Part shown: one piece after another, positions 16,786-25,482 of the stretch | Numbering within the stretch: position 1 is the stretch's first letter | Layout: each line of letters starts with the position of its first letter | From: Haliea alexandrii | Lineage (GTDB): Bacteria > Pseudomonadota > Gammaproteobacteria > Pseudomonadales > Halieaceae | Assembly: GCF_003719295.1 (NCBI RefSeq) | Contig: NZ_RFLW01000001.1 | Coordinates: 1,382,955 to 1,446,954 of the forward strand | Length of the DNA: 64,000 nt | Direction of reading: 5' to 3' | Made by a program: the position numbers and the translations under genes | The notes under the pieces: generated by a model | Database searches by the model: none | Seen by the model: only the letters and a program-made list of their open reading frames with translations | Told to the model about the DNA's origin: nothing

Positions 16786-18102
16786 CTAGTACGTTACTGG
16801 TGCCAGCTCCGCCTGCGCAGGGTTCGGCTGCCGGCGTTCAACCCCGCTCACCAGCCACATGCAGGCGGCAGCGACACAAAATCCGCCGATAATCAGCGAA
16901 ATCGGCAGTACATAACCACCGCTGGTTTCCCGTAATAACCCCATGAGTGGTGATAAGGTAAACAACAGTGGCAAGGTACAGAACCCCATCAGGCCGCTGA
17001 CAAACGCGAATTGCTGTCGACCGAAAACGCGAGACACAACAACCGCTTTAGCCGTTGAGATGCCACCGATGCACATGCCAATCAGTATGGCGTCCAGCAC
17101 CAACAGCGCGAAGGAGGCGGGGGTGATGAGGATGAGCCAGACCACAGCCTGCAGGAGCGCGTTGAATGCGATGACTGCCGCGGCATTGTAACGATCAGCG
17201 AGCCAGCCGAGTAGCAGCGAGCCCAATACCGCGCAGCCACCGGACACCGCGAGCAAAAGCGTCGCTTTTTCCATCGACCAGTGGCTCTCCACCAGCAGTG
17301 GCACCATGTGGGTATTCTTGGCGACACCGGCGCCCATCATGAGTCCGGTGGCGATGACCAACGGCAGAAATGCGGGATGCTTCAGTACCTCGGCTATGGA
17401 CGGCCGCGATTGATGAGCGCCTTGACCGCTAACGTTACCCTCGGCATCGCCCCGATTCACGGCGCTGGCGCGCCAGTGCTCGGGGCTATCCTTGACCAAT
17501 AGCAGCGCTGGAATAATCAGCAGATATACGAAGCCAATACCGCGCAGCAGTGCCTCGAAACCGAAGGTCGGGAGCAGGTTGACGACTATCAGCGGTACCA
17601 CGGTGACGGCGACCGGCATCATAACCAGTCCCAGCACCAGCCCCTGGCGTTGACTGAACCAGTTATTGACCAGTGTGACTGCGGGCAATAAGCCGAGAAA
17701 ACTGATACCCGGACCGATCAGCAGGGCAAAGCAGACGAGCATCGCGGCAGGCTGCTGGGTGAGTGTCAGGCAAAAGAACCCCGCACTTGCCAGCAGCGCA
17801 CCGCTGACCATGACCGAGCGAATCTGCACGCGGCCCAGCAAGGCGCCCACAAAGGGTGCCATCAAGCCGCTGGCCAGCACGACCAGAGAAAACGCGAGGG
17901 AGGTTTGCGCCCGGCCAGCACCGAAATGACGCTCAAACTCCATCACCAGTACGCCGAATGAGCCGTAACACAGCCCGACCGCAGCGTTATGGGCCATAAA
18001 AGCCAATACCGCCATCAGGGTTGCCGTGCGGCGTTCGGCGACACCGCTTTCTACTTCGTCACCAGCCGGGGCTGTGGCAAAAAACTTGCGCATGAGTTCC
18101 AT
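16786..18102 (-). CDS. MFS transporter, monocarboxylate type
   Basis: The 438-residue product has 12 predicted membrane helices in two halves of six. A central cytoplasmic loop around residues 205-235 is rich in charged and polar residues (KDSPEHWRASAVNRG). The motif between helices 2 and 3 (GALLGRVQIRSVMVSG) fits the family signature. The pattern of FGVLVMEFERHFG in helix 1-2 is typical of MCT/oxalate-formate-like bacterial MFS carriers for organic anions. It precedes the TauD-like gene with a 14-base gap, so both are probably expressed together. Confidence 0.8.
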   Translation of the reverse strand: MELMRKFFATAPAGDEVESGVAERRTATLMAVLAFMAHNAAVGLCYGSFGVLVMEFERHFGAGRAQTSLAFSLVVLASGLMAPFVGALLGRVQIRSVMVSGALLASAGFFCLTLTQQPAAMLVCFALLIGPGISFLGLLPAVTLVNNWFSQRQGLVLGLVMMPVAVTVVPLIVVNLLPTFGFEALLRGIGFVYLLIIPALLLVKDSPEHWRASAVNRGDAEGNVSGQGAHQSRPSIAEVLKHPAFLPLVIATGLMMGAGVAKNTHMVPLLVESHWSMEKATLLLAVSGGCAVLGSLLLGWLADRYNAAAVIAFNALLQAVVWLILITPASFALLVLDAILIGMCIGGISTAKAVVVSRVFGRQQFAFVSGLMGFCTLPLLFTLSPLMGLLRETSGGYVLPISLIIGGFCVAAACMWLVSGVERRQPNPAQAELAPVTY

Positions 18103-18412
18103 TTTATAGTCGAAAAGAACTGAGGCTAAGTTCCACTGGCAGCAGCGTCAAGGTAATGATGCGTACACAGACGATTTTTCGACATAGGGTACGGCTACGG
18201 ACGCCGCGTTGGGCATGTGCGCTTACATAAGTGCTGCGCTTCAAAGAACCCAACGCTGAAACTTGCGGTCGCGTATACTTGTAGTCTTGCTCGCTCTTCG
18301 TCCACTCAATCAGACCGGAAACAAAAAACTCCGCGCGCAGCTGGAGGCTTTTGCGGACCAATACGTGCGAGGAAATCACAGGTAACGCCTGAGCCATTAA
18401 TGGGAGGTAAAA
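18103..18412. other. Divergent promoter region
   Basis: A 310-base stretch between the MFS carrier (minus) and the CoA-transferase (plus). It must contain both promoters. The only clear element is a strong ribosome-binding site (GGGAGG, 18402-18407) just before the TTG start at 18413. No gene is supported; the open frame opposite (18104-18646) is a shadow overlapping the CoA-transferase. Confidence 0.5.
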
Positions 18413-19693
18413 TTGCGACTTGTAGATAGCGCCGAACGCGCAATTGAACTTATCGATTCCGATGAGTTTGTCTGGTGTCATTCCATGGCCGCTACACCGA
18501 CACGACTTCTCGATGCACTCGCGCGCCATGCGCTGTCCCGCAGCAACATCACGCTGATGCAGTTGCACCTGGAAAACGCGGATACGGTCACCGCGCCTGA
18601 GCTTGATGGGCACCTCCGACACCGCTGCTTTTTTGCCGGCAAGCAAACCCGCGAGTTGATTAACCAGGGCAGAGCAGACTACGTGCCGCTGTTCCTCTCA
18701 GAGTTGCCCAAGCTGTTTCGTCGGCGGGAGCAGACAATCGATACCGTGCTCGTGCAGGTTTCACCGCCAGACCGTCATGGCAATTGCTCCCTGGGCATTT
18801 CAGTCGAGGCGACAGCGGCCGCCTGTGAAGTTGCGGGGCGGATTATTGCCCATATCAATCCACGTATGCCGCGCACGCATGGCGATGGCTTTATCAATAC
18901 GCGCAACATTCACACGGCGTTTGAGTTGGACGAACCACTTCTGGACGTGAGTGAGCGCCAGACGGGCGCAACAGAGGGGCGTATCGGCGCACATGTTGCC
19001 TCGCTGGTCGAAGACGGCGCGTGCTTGCAGATGGGTATTGGTGCCATTCCGGATGCCGCCTTGCGTTGCCTCGGCGATCGCCAGCATCTGGGAATTCATA
19101 CGGAAATGTTCTCCAGCGGCGTCTTGCCGCTTATTGAGAGCGGCGTGATTGACAACTCGCATAAACGTATAGCGCGTGGCAGAACTGTTACCAGTTTCGC
19201 GTTGGGCAGTGAGGTTCTGTACGATTTTGTGCACGATAATCCGGAGGTGGTGTTTCTGGATGTAGAGTTCGTCAACAACCCCACAGTCATCGCCAAGAAT
19301 CCTCGGGTAGTGTCAATCAATAGCGCATTGCAGATAGATCTTTCCGGACAGGTTTGCGCCGACTCGATCGGTCATCGTATTTACTCGGGCGTTGGTGGGC
19401 AGGTCGATTTTGTCATTGGCGCGACATATTCAGACCACGGAAAGAGCATCATCGCGTTGCCCAGCACGGCGCGAGACGGCAAAGCGACGCGGCTTGTGGC
19501 AGCGCTGGCCAGTGGCGCGGGAGTCGTGACCACGCGCGCGCAAGTTGACTATGTGGTCACGGAGTACGGTATCGCCAAGCTTCGCGGGCGCTCACTGCGT
19601 GAGCGGGCAAGGGACCTTGTCGCCATATCCCACCCAAGCTTTCAGGAGGAGTTGGCGCGCGAGGCGCGGGATACCTTGAAGTTGAACCTGTAG
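18413..19693 (+). CDS. Acetyl-CoA hydrolase/CoA-transferase (4-hydroxybutyrate CoA-transferase-like)
   Basis: The 426-residue protein has both halves of the AcCoA hydrolase/transferase family. The N-terminal half includes VQVSPPDRHGNCSLGISVE. The C-terminal half has the catalytic glutamate in GIHTEMFSSG (about residue 230), followed by NPTVIAKNPRVVSINSA and GQVCADSIGHRIYSGVGGQ. Such enzymes move CoA from acetyl-CoA to a carboxylic acid. The TTG start is unusual but is preceded by GGGAGG at ideal distance. Its partner acid may be the product of the divergent TauD/MFS operon; that link is inferred from position. Confidence 0.85.
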   Translation: MRLVDSAERAIELIDSDEFVWCHSMAATPTRLLDALARHALSRSNITLMQLHLENADTVTAPELDGHLRHRCFFAGKQTRELINQGRADYVPLFLSELPKLFRRREQTIDTVLVQVSPPDRHGNCSLGISVEATAAACEVAGRIIAHINPRMPRTHGDGFINTRNIHTAFELDEPLLDVSERQTGATEGRIGAHVASLVEDGACLQMGIGAIPDAALRCLGDRQHLGIHTEMFSSGVLPLIESGVIDNSHKRIARGRTVTSFALGSEVLYDFVHDNPEVVFLDVEFVNNPTVIAKNPRVVSINSALQIDLSGQVCADSIGHRIYSGVGGQVDFVIGATYSDHGKSIIALPSTARDGKATRLVAALASGAGVVTTRAQVDYVVTEYGIAKLRGRSLRERARDLVAISHPSFQEELAREARDTLKLNL

Positions 19694-19710
19694 GCGCCGC
19701 TCAGTCGAAA

Positions 19711-21009
19711 TCAGCCGGCGCGTCGGTTGCCGCTGACAGAACGGCCTCGCGCAGCGTTGCCGGACGCCCCTGGGCCTGGGCGGCCACGGCCCGGCGCTCT
19801 TCCACCGCCACCCGGCCTGCTGCGAGCGGCACCTCGATTGCTGCCATTTTGAATGGGCTCTGGCTTGATGCTCGGATCGACGTCATAGCCGGGTGCGTGC
19901 ACCTTCTGAATCGCTGTGCCCAGTAGTCTCTCAATGTCTTTCAGCAGTTTCAGCTCATCCACGCAGACCAGAGAAATTGCACTGCCCTGTTGCCCTGCGC
20001 GTGCCGTGCGACCGATACGGTGAATGTAGTCTTCCGGCACGTTCGGCAGCTCGAAGTTCACCACATGGGGCAATTTATCGATATCGATACCGCGTGCTGC
20101 AATGTCAGTGGCGACGAGTGCTCTCACACTACCCGCCTTGAAGTCAGACAGCGCTCGGGTGCGGGCGCCCTGTGACTTGTTGCCGTGGATTGCAGCTGCA
20201 GTAATGCCGTCTTTTCCCAGTTGCTCCGCCAGCTTGTTCGCGCTGTGCTTGGTGCGGGTGAATATCAGCACCTGCTGCCAGTTTTCGTCGCCGATTTTTT
20301 CCGACAGCAGCTCACGCTTGCGTTTCTTGTCCACCGGGTACACGGTCTGGCTGACCAGTTCAGTTGCGGTGTTCTCCGGCGTTACCTGTATTTCTGCCGG
20401 GTGCTGCAGAAACTCCGCGGCAAGCTTCTTGATGTCATTGGAAAAGGTGGCGGAGAACAGCAGAGTCTGGCGCTGTTTGGGGATGACTTTCATCACTCTG
20501 CGGATGTCGTGGATAAAGCCCATGTCCAGCATCCGGTCCGCTTCGTCCAGGACCAGAATTTCCACGCGAGACAAGTCCACACTGCGCTGCTGCACGTGAT
20601 CGAGCAGGCGACCCGGGGTGGCCACGACGATATCGACACCCTTGATGAGCTTCTGCTTTTGCGGGTTAATGCTGACGCCGCCAAAAATTACGGCTGATCG
20701 GAAGGGCAGGTACGCGCCGTAGTCCCGCACACTTTCATGTACCTGGGCGGCGAGTTCACGGGTCGGCGTGAGTACCAGCACTTTCGGGAAGCTCTTCTGG
20801 CTTCCGGGGTATTTGTTCTGCAGCTGTTGTAGCACGGGCAGGGTGAAGCCAGCCGTTTTGCCGGTGCCTGTTTGCGCCCCGGCCAGCAGGTCTTTGCCCT
20901 GCAGCACCAGTGGAATCGCTTGTTGTTGTATGGGGGTGGCTTCGCTATAGCCCTGTTTTTCTACTGCGCGTAGGAGTTCGGCGGAAAGGCCGAGATCTTT
21001 AAAGAACAC
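19711..21009 (-). CDS. rhlE: DEAD-box ATP-dependent RNA helicase RhlE
   Basis: All helicase motifs are present in order: Q motif ([14 protein letters not shown]), Walker A AQTGTGKT at 45-52, [20 protein letters not shown] at 155-158, SAT at 186-188, [10 protein letters not shown], and [10 protein letters not shown]. The C-terminal tail is Gly/Arg/Pro-rich ([16 protein letters not shown]), as in RhlE proteins, and probably binds RNA. At 432 residues the length is normal for RhlE. It unwinds short RNA duplexes in ribosome assembly or mRNA decay. It is the last minus-strand gene before the convergent CoA-transferase. Confidence 0.93.
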   Translation of the reverse strand: MFFKDLGLSAELLRAVEKQGYSEATPIQQQAIPLVLQGKDLLAGAQTGTGKTAGFTLPVLQQLQNKYPGSQKSFPKVLVLTPTRELAAQVHESVRDYGAYLPFRSAVIFGGVSINPQKQKLIKGVDIVVATPGRLLDHVQQRSVDLSRVEILVLDEADRMLDMGFIHDIRRVMKVIPKQRQTLLFSATFSNDIKKLAAEFLQHPAEIQVTPENTATELVSQTVYPVDKKRKRELLSEKIGDENWQQVLIFTRTKHSANKLAEQLGKDGITAAAIHGNKSQGARTRALSDFKAGSVRALVATDIAARGIDIDKLPHVVNFELPNVPEDYIHRIGRTARAGQQGSAISLVCVDELKLLKDIERLLGTAIQKVHAPGYDVDPSIKPEPIQNGSNRGAARSRPGGGGRAPGRGRPGPGASGNAARGRSVSGNRRAG

Positions 21010-21015
21010 GTGATG

Positions 21016-21132
21016 TTAATCCTGATGTTTTGGCTTACGGATTCGTCTGACCAACATGCGAAGTAGCCAATCTACTTGGTTGATGGTTCGGTCCAGAACG
21101 GGATGCGTTTGGGTGGTGCTTTGGGTGCTCAT
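21016..21132 (-). CDS. Possible small protein of 38 residues
   Basis: A short frame starting MSTQSTTQTHPVLDRT and ending RKPKHQD lies just upstream of rhlE on the same strand. The central LDRTINQVDWLLRMLVRR is amphipathic and faintly recalls the start of Coq7-type proteins, but nothing else of that family follows. It may be a true small protein, a leader, or chance. Confidence 0.25.
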   Translation of the reverse strand: MSTQSTTQTHPVLDRTINQVDWLLRMLVRRIRKPKHQD

Positions 21133-21248
21133 CGAGCACCGGGTGACACAGAGCGTGGAGAAGATGTGGCGTTTCGCTTTGGCGCAGACCGATGCGCGCC
21201 AGGAGACGGCTAATGATAACAAAGCCTGCCGGGAAAGAATAGCAGAAC

Positions 21249-21887
21249 TCAGGTTAGCCGGATCCCTTCCTTTTCCAGCACAATCACGCGCTGTTTGTAT
21301 AGGGCGCCAATCGCCTGCTTGAATACCTTCTTGCTGAAGCCGAAAGCGGCGTGGATATCGGACGGTGAGGATTTATCCGTCAGCGGCAAAAAGCCCTGAT
21401 TTTTCTCGAGCGCCGCGAGAATTTTACCGGATGCCGTATCCATTTTGTCTTTGCTGAAACCCGGTTGGTTAAGCGACAGATCAATCTTGCCGTCATCGCG
21501 TATATTGTGAATGTACCCCTCCACGGTCTCGCCCTTGCGAATTCGGCGGTAGAGATCATTGCTGTATAGCAAGCCCCAGCATTGGTCATTGATAACAGCC
21601 TTGAAGCCAAGTTCCGTGCGGTCAGCGATGATCAGGCTGACTTTCTGCCCCCGCGAGAGGTTTGTGGAGGTGTCCTCTATCCAGTGATCAATTCGGGTGG
21701 AGCCCGCGACTCTGCCCTGATTGTCCTCAAAAATTCTCACCAGGGTATGGGTGCCCTGCGTGAGTGGGTGCTGCTGCTCGGCAAAAGGGATAAAGAGATC
21801 CTTTGCCTGCCCCCAATCTGCGAAGGCCCCCAACGCGTTCACTTCTACCACCTTGAGCCAGACGACCTGGCCAATCGCATACTGCAT
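21249..21887 (-). CDS. cvfB: S1-domain RNA-binding protein, CvfB/YitL-like
   Basis: The ATG at 21887 gives a 212-residue protein starting MQYAIGQVVWLKVVEVN; an upstream TTG is less likely. It carries two S1-like OB folds (VVEVNALGAFADWGQAKDLFIPFAEQ; GYIHNIRDDGKIDLSLNQPG) and ends with a winged-helix segment (HAAFGFSKKVFKQAIGALYKQ). This is the order found in CvfB-type proteins, although family members are often longer (about 280). It probably binds RNA and affects translation or regulation. It lies upstream of rhlE on the same strand. Confidence 0.8.
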   Translation of the reverse strand: MQYAIGQVVWLKVVEVNALGAFADWGQAKDLFIPFAEQQHPLTQGTHTLVRIFEDNQGRVAGSTRIDHWIEDTSTNLSRGQKVSLIIADRTELGFKAVINDQCWGLLYSNDLYRRIRKGETVEGYIHNIRDDGKIDLSLNQPGFSKDKMDTASGKILAALEKNQGFLPLTDKSSPSDIHAAFGFSKKVFKQAIGALYKQRVIVLEKEGIRLT

Positions 21888-22148
21888 GTCACTATCCGGA
21901 GACAAAGATCTTTGGTGCTAGTGTAGTGCATAGGGGGCTTCTGGTGCGCGAGGATTGTGGCAAATCTGCCGTATGGCGTGTGGGCGCGCTGGAAGGGTGG
22001 GCTGTCTCTGGCTGTATAGAAAGTCGTACCCAGAGCAGCTCCGCTGGGCGCCCATCGGGTCGCAAGTGATCCAAGGTTCCACGGCTCGCCGTAACTGAGC
22101 CTCACGAAAACTGAACGCGCCTGCCCGGGCAGCTGCGAAGGAGAAGTC

Positions 22149-22943
22149 ATGGACTGGCTAATGTCAGCTGAAGCGTACAACACAATCCTGGCCGGCAGTT
22201 TTGTCTACGCCGCTTTCATTCTGGTGGGTGCTTTCCTGTCAAAGGCACCTTACGGACGTTTCGGCTCGGAGGGTGCGGGGCTCTCGCTCTCACCTCGGCT
22301 GGGGTGGTTTCTTATGGAGCTCCCGGCCACTTTGAGCTTTCTCTGGTTTTACCTGCACGGCAAGAACGCGAATGAGTGGGTGCCGATGATTTTCCTCGGT
22401 GTGTGGCTTATTCACTACACCAATCGCGGCTTCATTTTCCCGCTGCTAATGCGCGTTGCGAGTGGCAGCAAAGGTACCTTTGGTTTGCTGGTGGTGGTCG
22501 CCGGCTGGCTGGTCACCACCCTGCACGGTTACCTCAACGCGGTATTCATCTCTCACCTGTCCACGCACCTCACGCCCGATTGGTTGACCGACCCGCGGTT
22601 CCTGCTGGGGATGGCCATCTACCTGTTTGGCTTTGTCATGAATGTGCACTCTGACGCGATCATCCGCAATCTGCGGAGCAAGGCTGAAGTGGAAAGTGGA
22701 GAACGCATTTACCGCATTCCCCAAGGGGGGCTCTTCCGCTACGTCACCAACCCCAGTTACTTTACCGAACTGGTGTCTTTTGCGGGCTTTGCAATTGCGA
22801 CCTGGTCCCCCGGCGCGCTTTTTGTGTTGTTTGTCAGTGCCGCCAACCTGATACCGCGTGCGTTTCAGGTACACCGCTGGTACCTCAACAAATTCGATAA
22901 TTACCCGCGAGAGCGCAAGGTGCTGATTCCCTGGGTGCTGTGA
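22149..22943 (+). CDS. Steroid 5-alpha-reductase-like membrane enzyme (SRD5A family)
   Basis: The 264-residue protein has six or so membrane helices. It ends with the conserved reductase region YRIPQGGLFRYVTNPSYFTELVSF, noted here by its parts GGLFRYVTNPSYF and FDNYPRERKVLIPW, together with HYTNRGFIFPLLMR and NVHSDAIIRNLR. These match the 3-oxo-5-alpha-steroid 4-dehydrogenase C-terminal domain that binds NADPH. It would reduce a C=C bond of a lipid or steroid in the inner membrane; a steroid substrate is not proven. A strong site (GAAGGAGAAG) precedes the ATG. Confidence 0.85.
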   Translation: MDWLMSAEAYNTILAGSFVYAAFILVGAFLSKAPYGRFGSEGAGLSLSPRLGWFLMELPATLSFLWFYLHGKNANEWVPMIFLGVWLIHYTNRGFIFPLLMRVASGSKGTFGLLVVVAGWLVTTLHGYLNAVFISHLSTHLTPDWLTDPRFLLGMAIYLFGFVMNVHSDAIIRNLRSKAEVESGERIYRIPQGGLFRYVTNPSYFTELVSFAGFAIATWSPGALFVLFVSAANLIPRAFQVHRWYLNKFDNYPRERKVLIPWVL

Positions 22944-22977
22944 GAATCACCTCGGGGGAATCCAGCGCTCCAGCACA

Positions 22978-23400
22978 TTAGCCAGCGCTATTCCTTTCTC
23001 GAGCCTGAAATACGCCTGCGACCGCGAGGCCAGGTAGCAGGCCAGCCATGACAGCCAGCGCCGGCCAATACCAATCGCTGGCCGCAACAACCGCCGGGCC
23101 TGGGCAAAAACCACTCAGGCCCCAGCCGATACCGAACATGATGCTGCCCAGTACCAGTGGTTTGTCGATGGGCTTGACGGACGGGTCGACAGGGCAGGCC
23201 GGGTCGCTGCGTCGAGCTGCGACTTTCACGCCCACCCAGGACAGCACGATTGCGCTGACCATTACCAGCGCGAGGGACGGGTCCCACTGCCCGGTGAGGT
23301 CGAGGAAGCCGAGCACTTTGGCGGGATTAACCATGCCTGACACAATCAGGCCGCTGCCGAAGAGCAGGCCCGCGAGCATTGCAGTGAAGGCACTTTTCAT
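22978..23400 (-). CDS. YeeE/YedE-family sulfur transporter, C-terminal half protein
   Basis: The 140-residue product has about four helices with GLLFGSGLIVSGMVNPAKVLGF (parts GSGLIVSGMVNP, AKVLGFLDL) and the cysteine motif GLSGFCPGPAVV, the hallmark of the second DUF395 half. In bacteria with split PmpA/PmpB-type proteins the two halves together form one channel for thiosulfate or persulfide-like sulfur. Its ATG overlaps the stop of the other half by four bases (23397-23400), so both are made together. Confidence 0.82.
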   Translation of the reverse strand: MKSAFTAMLAGLLFGSGLIVSGMVNPAKVLGFLDLTGQWDPSLALVMVSAIVLSWVGVKVAARRSDPACPVDPSVKPIDKPLVLGSIMFGIGWGLSGFCPGPAVVAASDWYWPALAVMAGLLPGLAVAGVFQARERNSAG

Positions 23401-23858
23401 AGCGCAACGCCTCCGTTGATAAGCCGCCATAGCGCAACCGTCACAAAGCCGGCCCCCATGAAGGTGATGACCGCGACCAGTGAGCGCAGGGAGAAACGCG
23501 CCAGGCCACACACGCCGTGCCCGCTGGTGCAGCCGTTGGCAAGGCGAGTGCCGAGGCCGACCAGAAAGCCCCCCACCAACAGGCGCGCAACCGTCTGCGT
23601 ATCAATATCCGGGGTCTGAACGGTCGCGGGAGCAACCTCCACCATCACCGGCCACAGCAGCAGTGGAGACAGCACCATGCCCGCCAGGAAGGCGAGCCGC
23701 CATGGGGCACGTCCTTCGCGGGTTAACAGGTTGCCGAGTATGCCGCTAATGCCGGCAATCTGCCCGTTGCCAAGCAACAGCAGGCTCGCGGCGAGGCCAA
23801 TCAGCGCCCCGCCGGCCAATGAGTGCCAGGGTGTAAACAGGGACCAGGCTATATCCAT
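23397..23858 (-). CDS. YeeE/YedE-family sulfur transporter, N-terminal half protein
   Basis: The 153-residue product has four or five helices and the paired motifs GGALIGLAASLLLLGNGQIAGISGI (as GGALIGLAASLL and NGQIAGISGI) and NGCTSGHGVCGL, where the cysteine is conserved in the family. It is the first half of the split YeeE/YedE pair. Its ATG shares a base with the FadL-type gene's stop (TGATG), so a porin and a sulfur transporter are translationally linked. Confidence 0.82.
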   Translation of the reverse strand: MDIAWSLFTPWHSLAGGALIGLAASLLLLGNGQIAGISGILGNLLTREGRAPWRLAFLAGMVLSPLLLWPVMVEVAPATVQTPDIDTQTVARLLVGGFLVGLGTRLANGCTSGHGVCGLARFSLRSLVAVITFMGAGFVTVALWRLINGGVAL

Positions 23859-25111
23859 CAGAAGTGTCTCGTATATCCGATTGCAAGTATGTTCTGGTGC
23901 ATGGTGAGGTCGGCTTCACCGCCACCAAACGGCATGGGTATGGAATTGGTGCCGCGTACGGTTTTTTCAAGCCCGTGGGTATAGGCAACGTTCCATTCGT
24001 TCCGGTCGGACAGGGCCCAGCTTGCGCCCAGGCTCACATGGGTTTCGATCACACCGGGCGCCAGTATATTGAAGAAGGTCTCCGAGCCCGGGATGGGCTG
24101 ATCCATGTGGCTCACGCCGGCGCGGAGTGTCAGCGCGCCGGAAACACGGTAAACCGCCCCCAGCTTGTACACGTCGCTGTCTTCCCAGCCGAACCCCGGG
24201 CCATTTGCAACACCCAGGGGTACGCCCGTCAGTAAAGGTGCCAGCGGGTTACCCACGGAGGTGATGTCGCTGTACAGGATGCGCTGCCAGTCGGCCGCCA
24301 AAGTCAGGGCTTCTGATGCCTCCCAGGCGATGCCTGCGCCATAGGACGCGGGGATATCGAAACCGCCGTCGTCGGCGAAGAGGCCGGCGTAATCATCAAA
24401 ATTCGACATATCGATTTCCGAGGACCAGGCAACACCGAGAGTAACGTTCTCGTGAACGTCCCCCATCCAACCCAGTTTCATGCCCCAGCCAGTGCTGCTG
24501 TCGTGCCCGCGGTCCGTCACCGAACCGGGACGGCTGCTGAAACCATCAAAGGGTGCCAGGCCACGCGCTTCAAAGCGCTGGTAGGCAAAGGTCGCGGCCG
24601 CGCCAAAGCTGTGCGCACCCGTCTTCCAGGCGACGGAGGGTGTAATGAATGCCTGCGCCAGATCGACACCGGCAGTCCCGGTAGCGCCAAACGCCGCGTA
24701 GGGATTGCTTTCATACCCTGTATTCATACCGCCATTGCCGTATACGGCGATCCCCCAGCTAAGCTGCTCATTTACCGCTCTGGTGAAGCCGATATCCGGT
24801 AGCAGAAACCAGGCATCATCGTTGCCGTCATAACTGCCGTTGGCCCCGGCCAGGTTGCCGGAAATGGATGAGCTGCGATCGGGCTGGAACCAGGTGAGCC
24901 CGGCGTCCAGGCGATCTCCCACCAGTGCGGTGCCGGCGGGGTTTGTTGCCGCCGCCAGGGCATCCTGGGGAAGGGCAAAACTGACGCCGGCAACTGCCTG
25001 GGCGCGCACCCCGGTGCCGTGGGTGAAGTAGCCGTTGGTGGCATGGGCATGGCCGGTGGCGATTGCCGCCAATAACAGCAGGCTGGGTAAATGAACGTGC
25101 TTGGGAGTCAT
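23858..25111 (-). CDS. FadL/TodX/OmpP1-family outer membrane transporter
   Basis: The 417-residue protein has a signal peptide (LLLLAAIATGHAHA) and the FadL-type N-terminal plug start NGYFTHGTGVRAQAVAGV with ALPQDALAAATNPAGTAL. The family's NPA motif is kept. The rest is a run of amphipathic strands, closing with a terminal aromatic (YTRHF) as expected for Bam-dependent barrels. FadL members let hydrophobic compounds (long fatty acids, toluene, other aromatics) across the outer membrane. The neighbouring lipid-type reductase and SDR genes fit a hydrophobic substrate. It leads the operon with the YeeE/YedE pair. Confidence 0.88.
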   Translation of the reverse strand: MTPKHVHLPSLLLLAAIATGHAHATNGYFTHGTGVRAQAVAGVSFALPQDALAAATNPAGTALVGDRLDAGLTWFQPDRSSSISGNLAGANGSYDGNDDAWFLLPDIGFTRAVNEQLSWGIAVYGNGGMNTGYESNPYAAFGATGTAGVDLAQAFITPSVAWKTGAHSFGAAATFAYQRFEARGLAPFDGFSSRPGSVTDRGHDSSTGWGMKLGWMGDVHENVTLGVAWSSEIDMSNFDDYAGLFADDGGFDIPASYGAGIAWEASEALTLAADWQRILYSDITSVGNPLAPLLTGVPLGVANGPGFGWEDSDVYKLGAVYRVSGALTLRAGVSHMDQPIPGSETFFNILAPGVIETHVSLGASWALSDRNEWNVAYTHGLEKTVRGTNSIPMPFGGGEADLTMHQNILAIGYTRHF

Positions 25112-25431
25112 CGGTAATCACCAGGTGTGTTGGACAGAGTACTTCGGGAGTGCCGAGGCGTGTATTTGAGGAGGGGCATCCTAGAGCAGTGGCGCCAATG
25201 ATCCAAAGATTTTTTATCACTATGCTTATTATGTTGGCCGGGTATTCATTTGGCGCGCACATGCCGTCAAATCTGACGGAGCAATTGCCTTGGTATTACA
25301 TGATTGGAGACTGCCGCGCGCCTGAATCGCATTGTTGAACCGCGGGGGCACAATCCACGCCGGCCGGTGGCAACGACGGGGGCCTCATGCAACACTCGAA
25401 ACATAATAAAGGCATACGAGGAGTAAATATC
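25112..25431. other. Divergent upstream region of the FadL-type and SDR genes
   Basis: About 320 bases without a supported gene. It is A/T-richer around 25190-25240. It should carry the promoters for the minus-strand fadL-type operon and the plus-strand dehydrogenase. No clear repeat or consensus box is seen. Confidence 0.4.
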
Positions 25432-25482
25432 ATGAGCATGAGCCGTGTTTCACCGCGCCCCGCAAGTGGGATAGGGGCATGA
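25432..25482 (+). CDS. Possible 16-residue leader peptide before the SDR gene
   Basis: An ATG at 25432 follows a very good ribosome-binding site (GAGGAGTAAATATC). It opens a 16-codon frame (MSMSRVSPRPASGIGA) whose TGA overlaps the dehydrogenase ATG (ATGA, 25479-25482). This layout points to translational coupling or a leader peptide. It could also be the decayed start of an older gene. Confidence 0.35.
   Translation: MSMSRVSPRPASGIGA

Noticed and set aside
21016-21132. Coq7-like hydroxylase
   Set aside because: Only one short segment resembles the family start; the di-iron motifs are absent.
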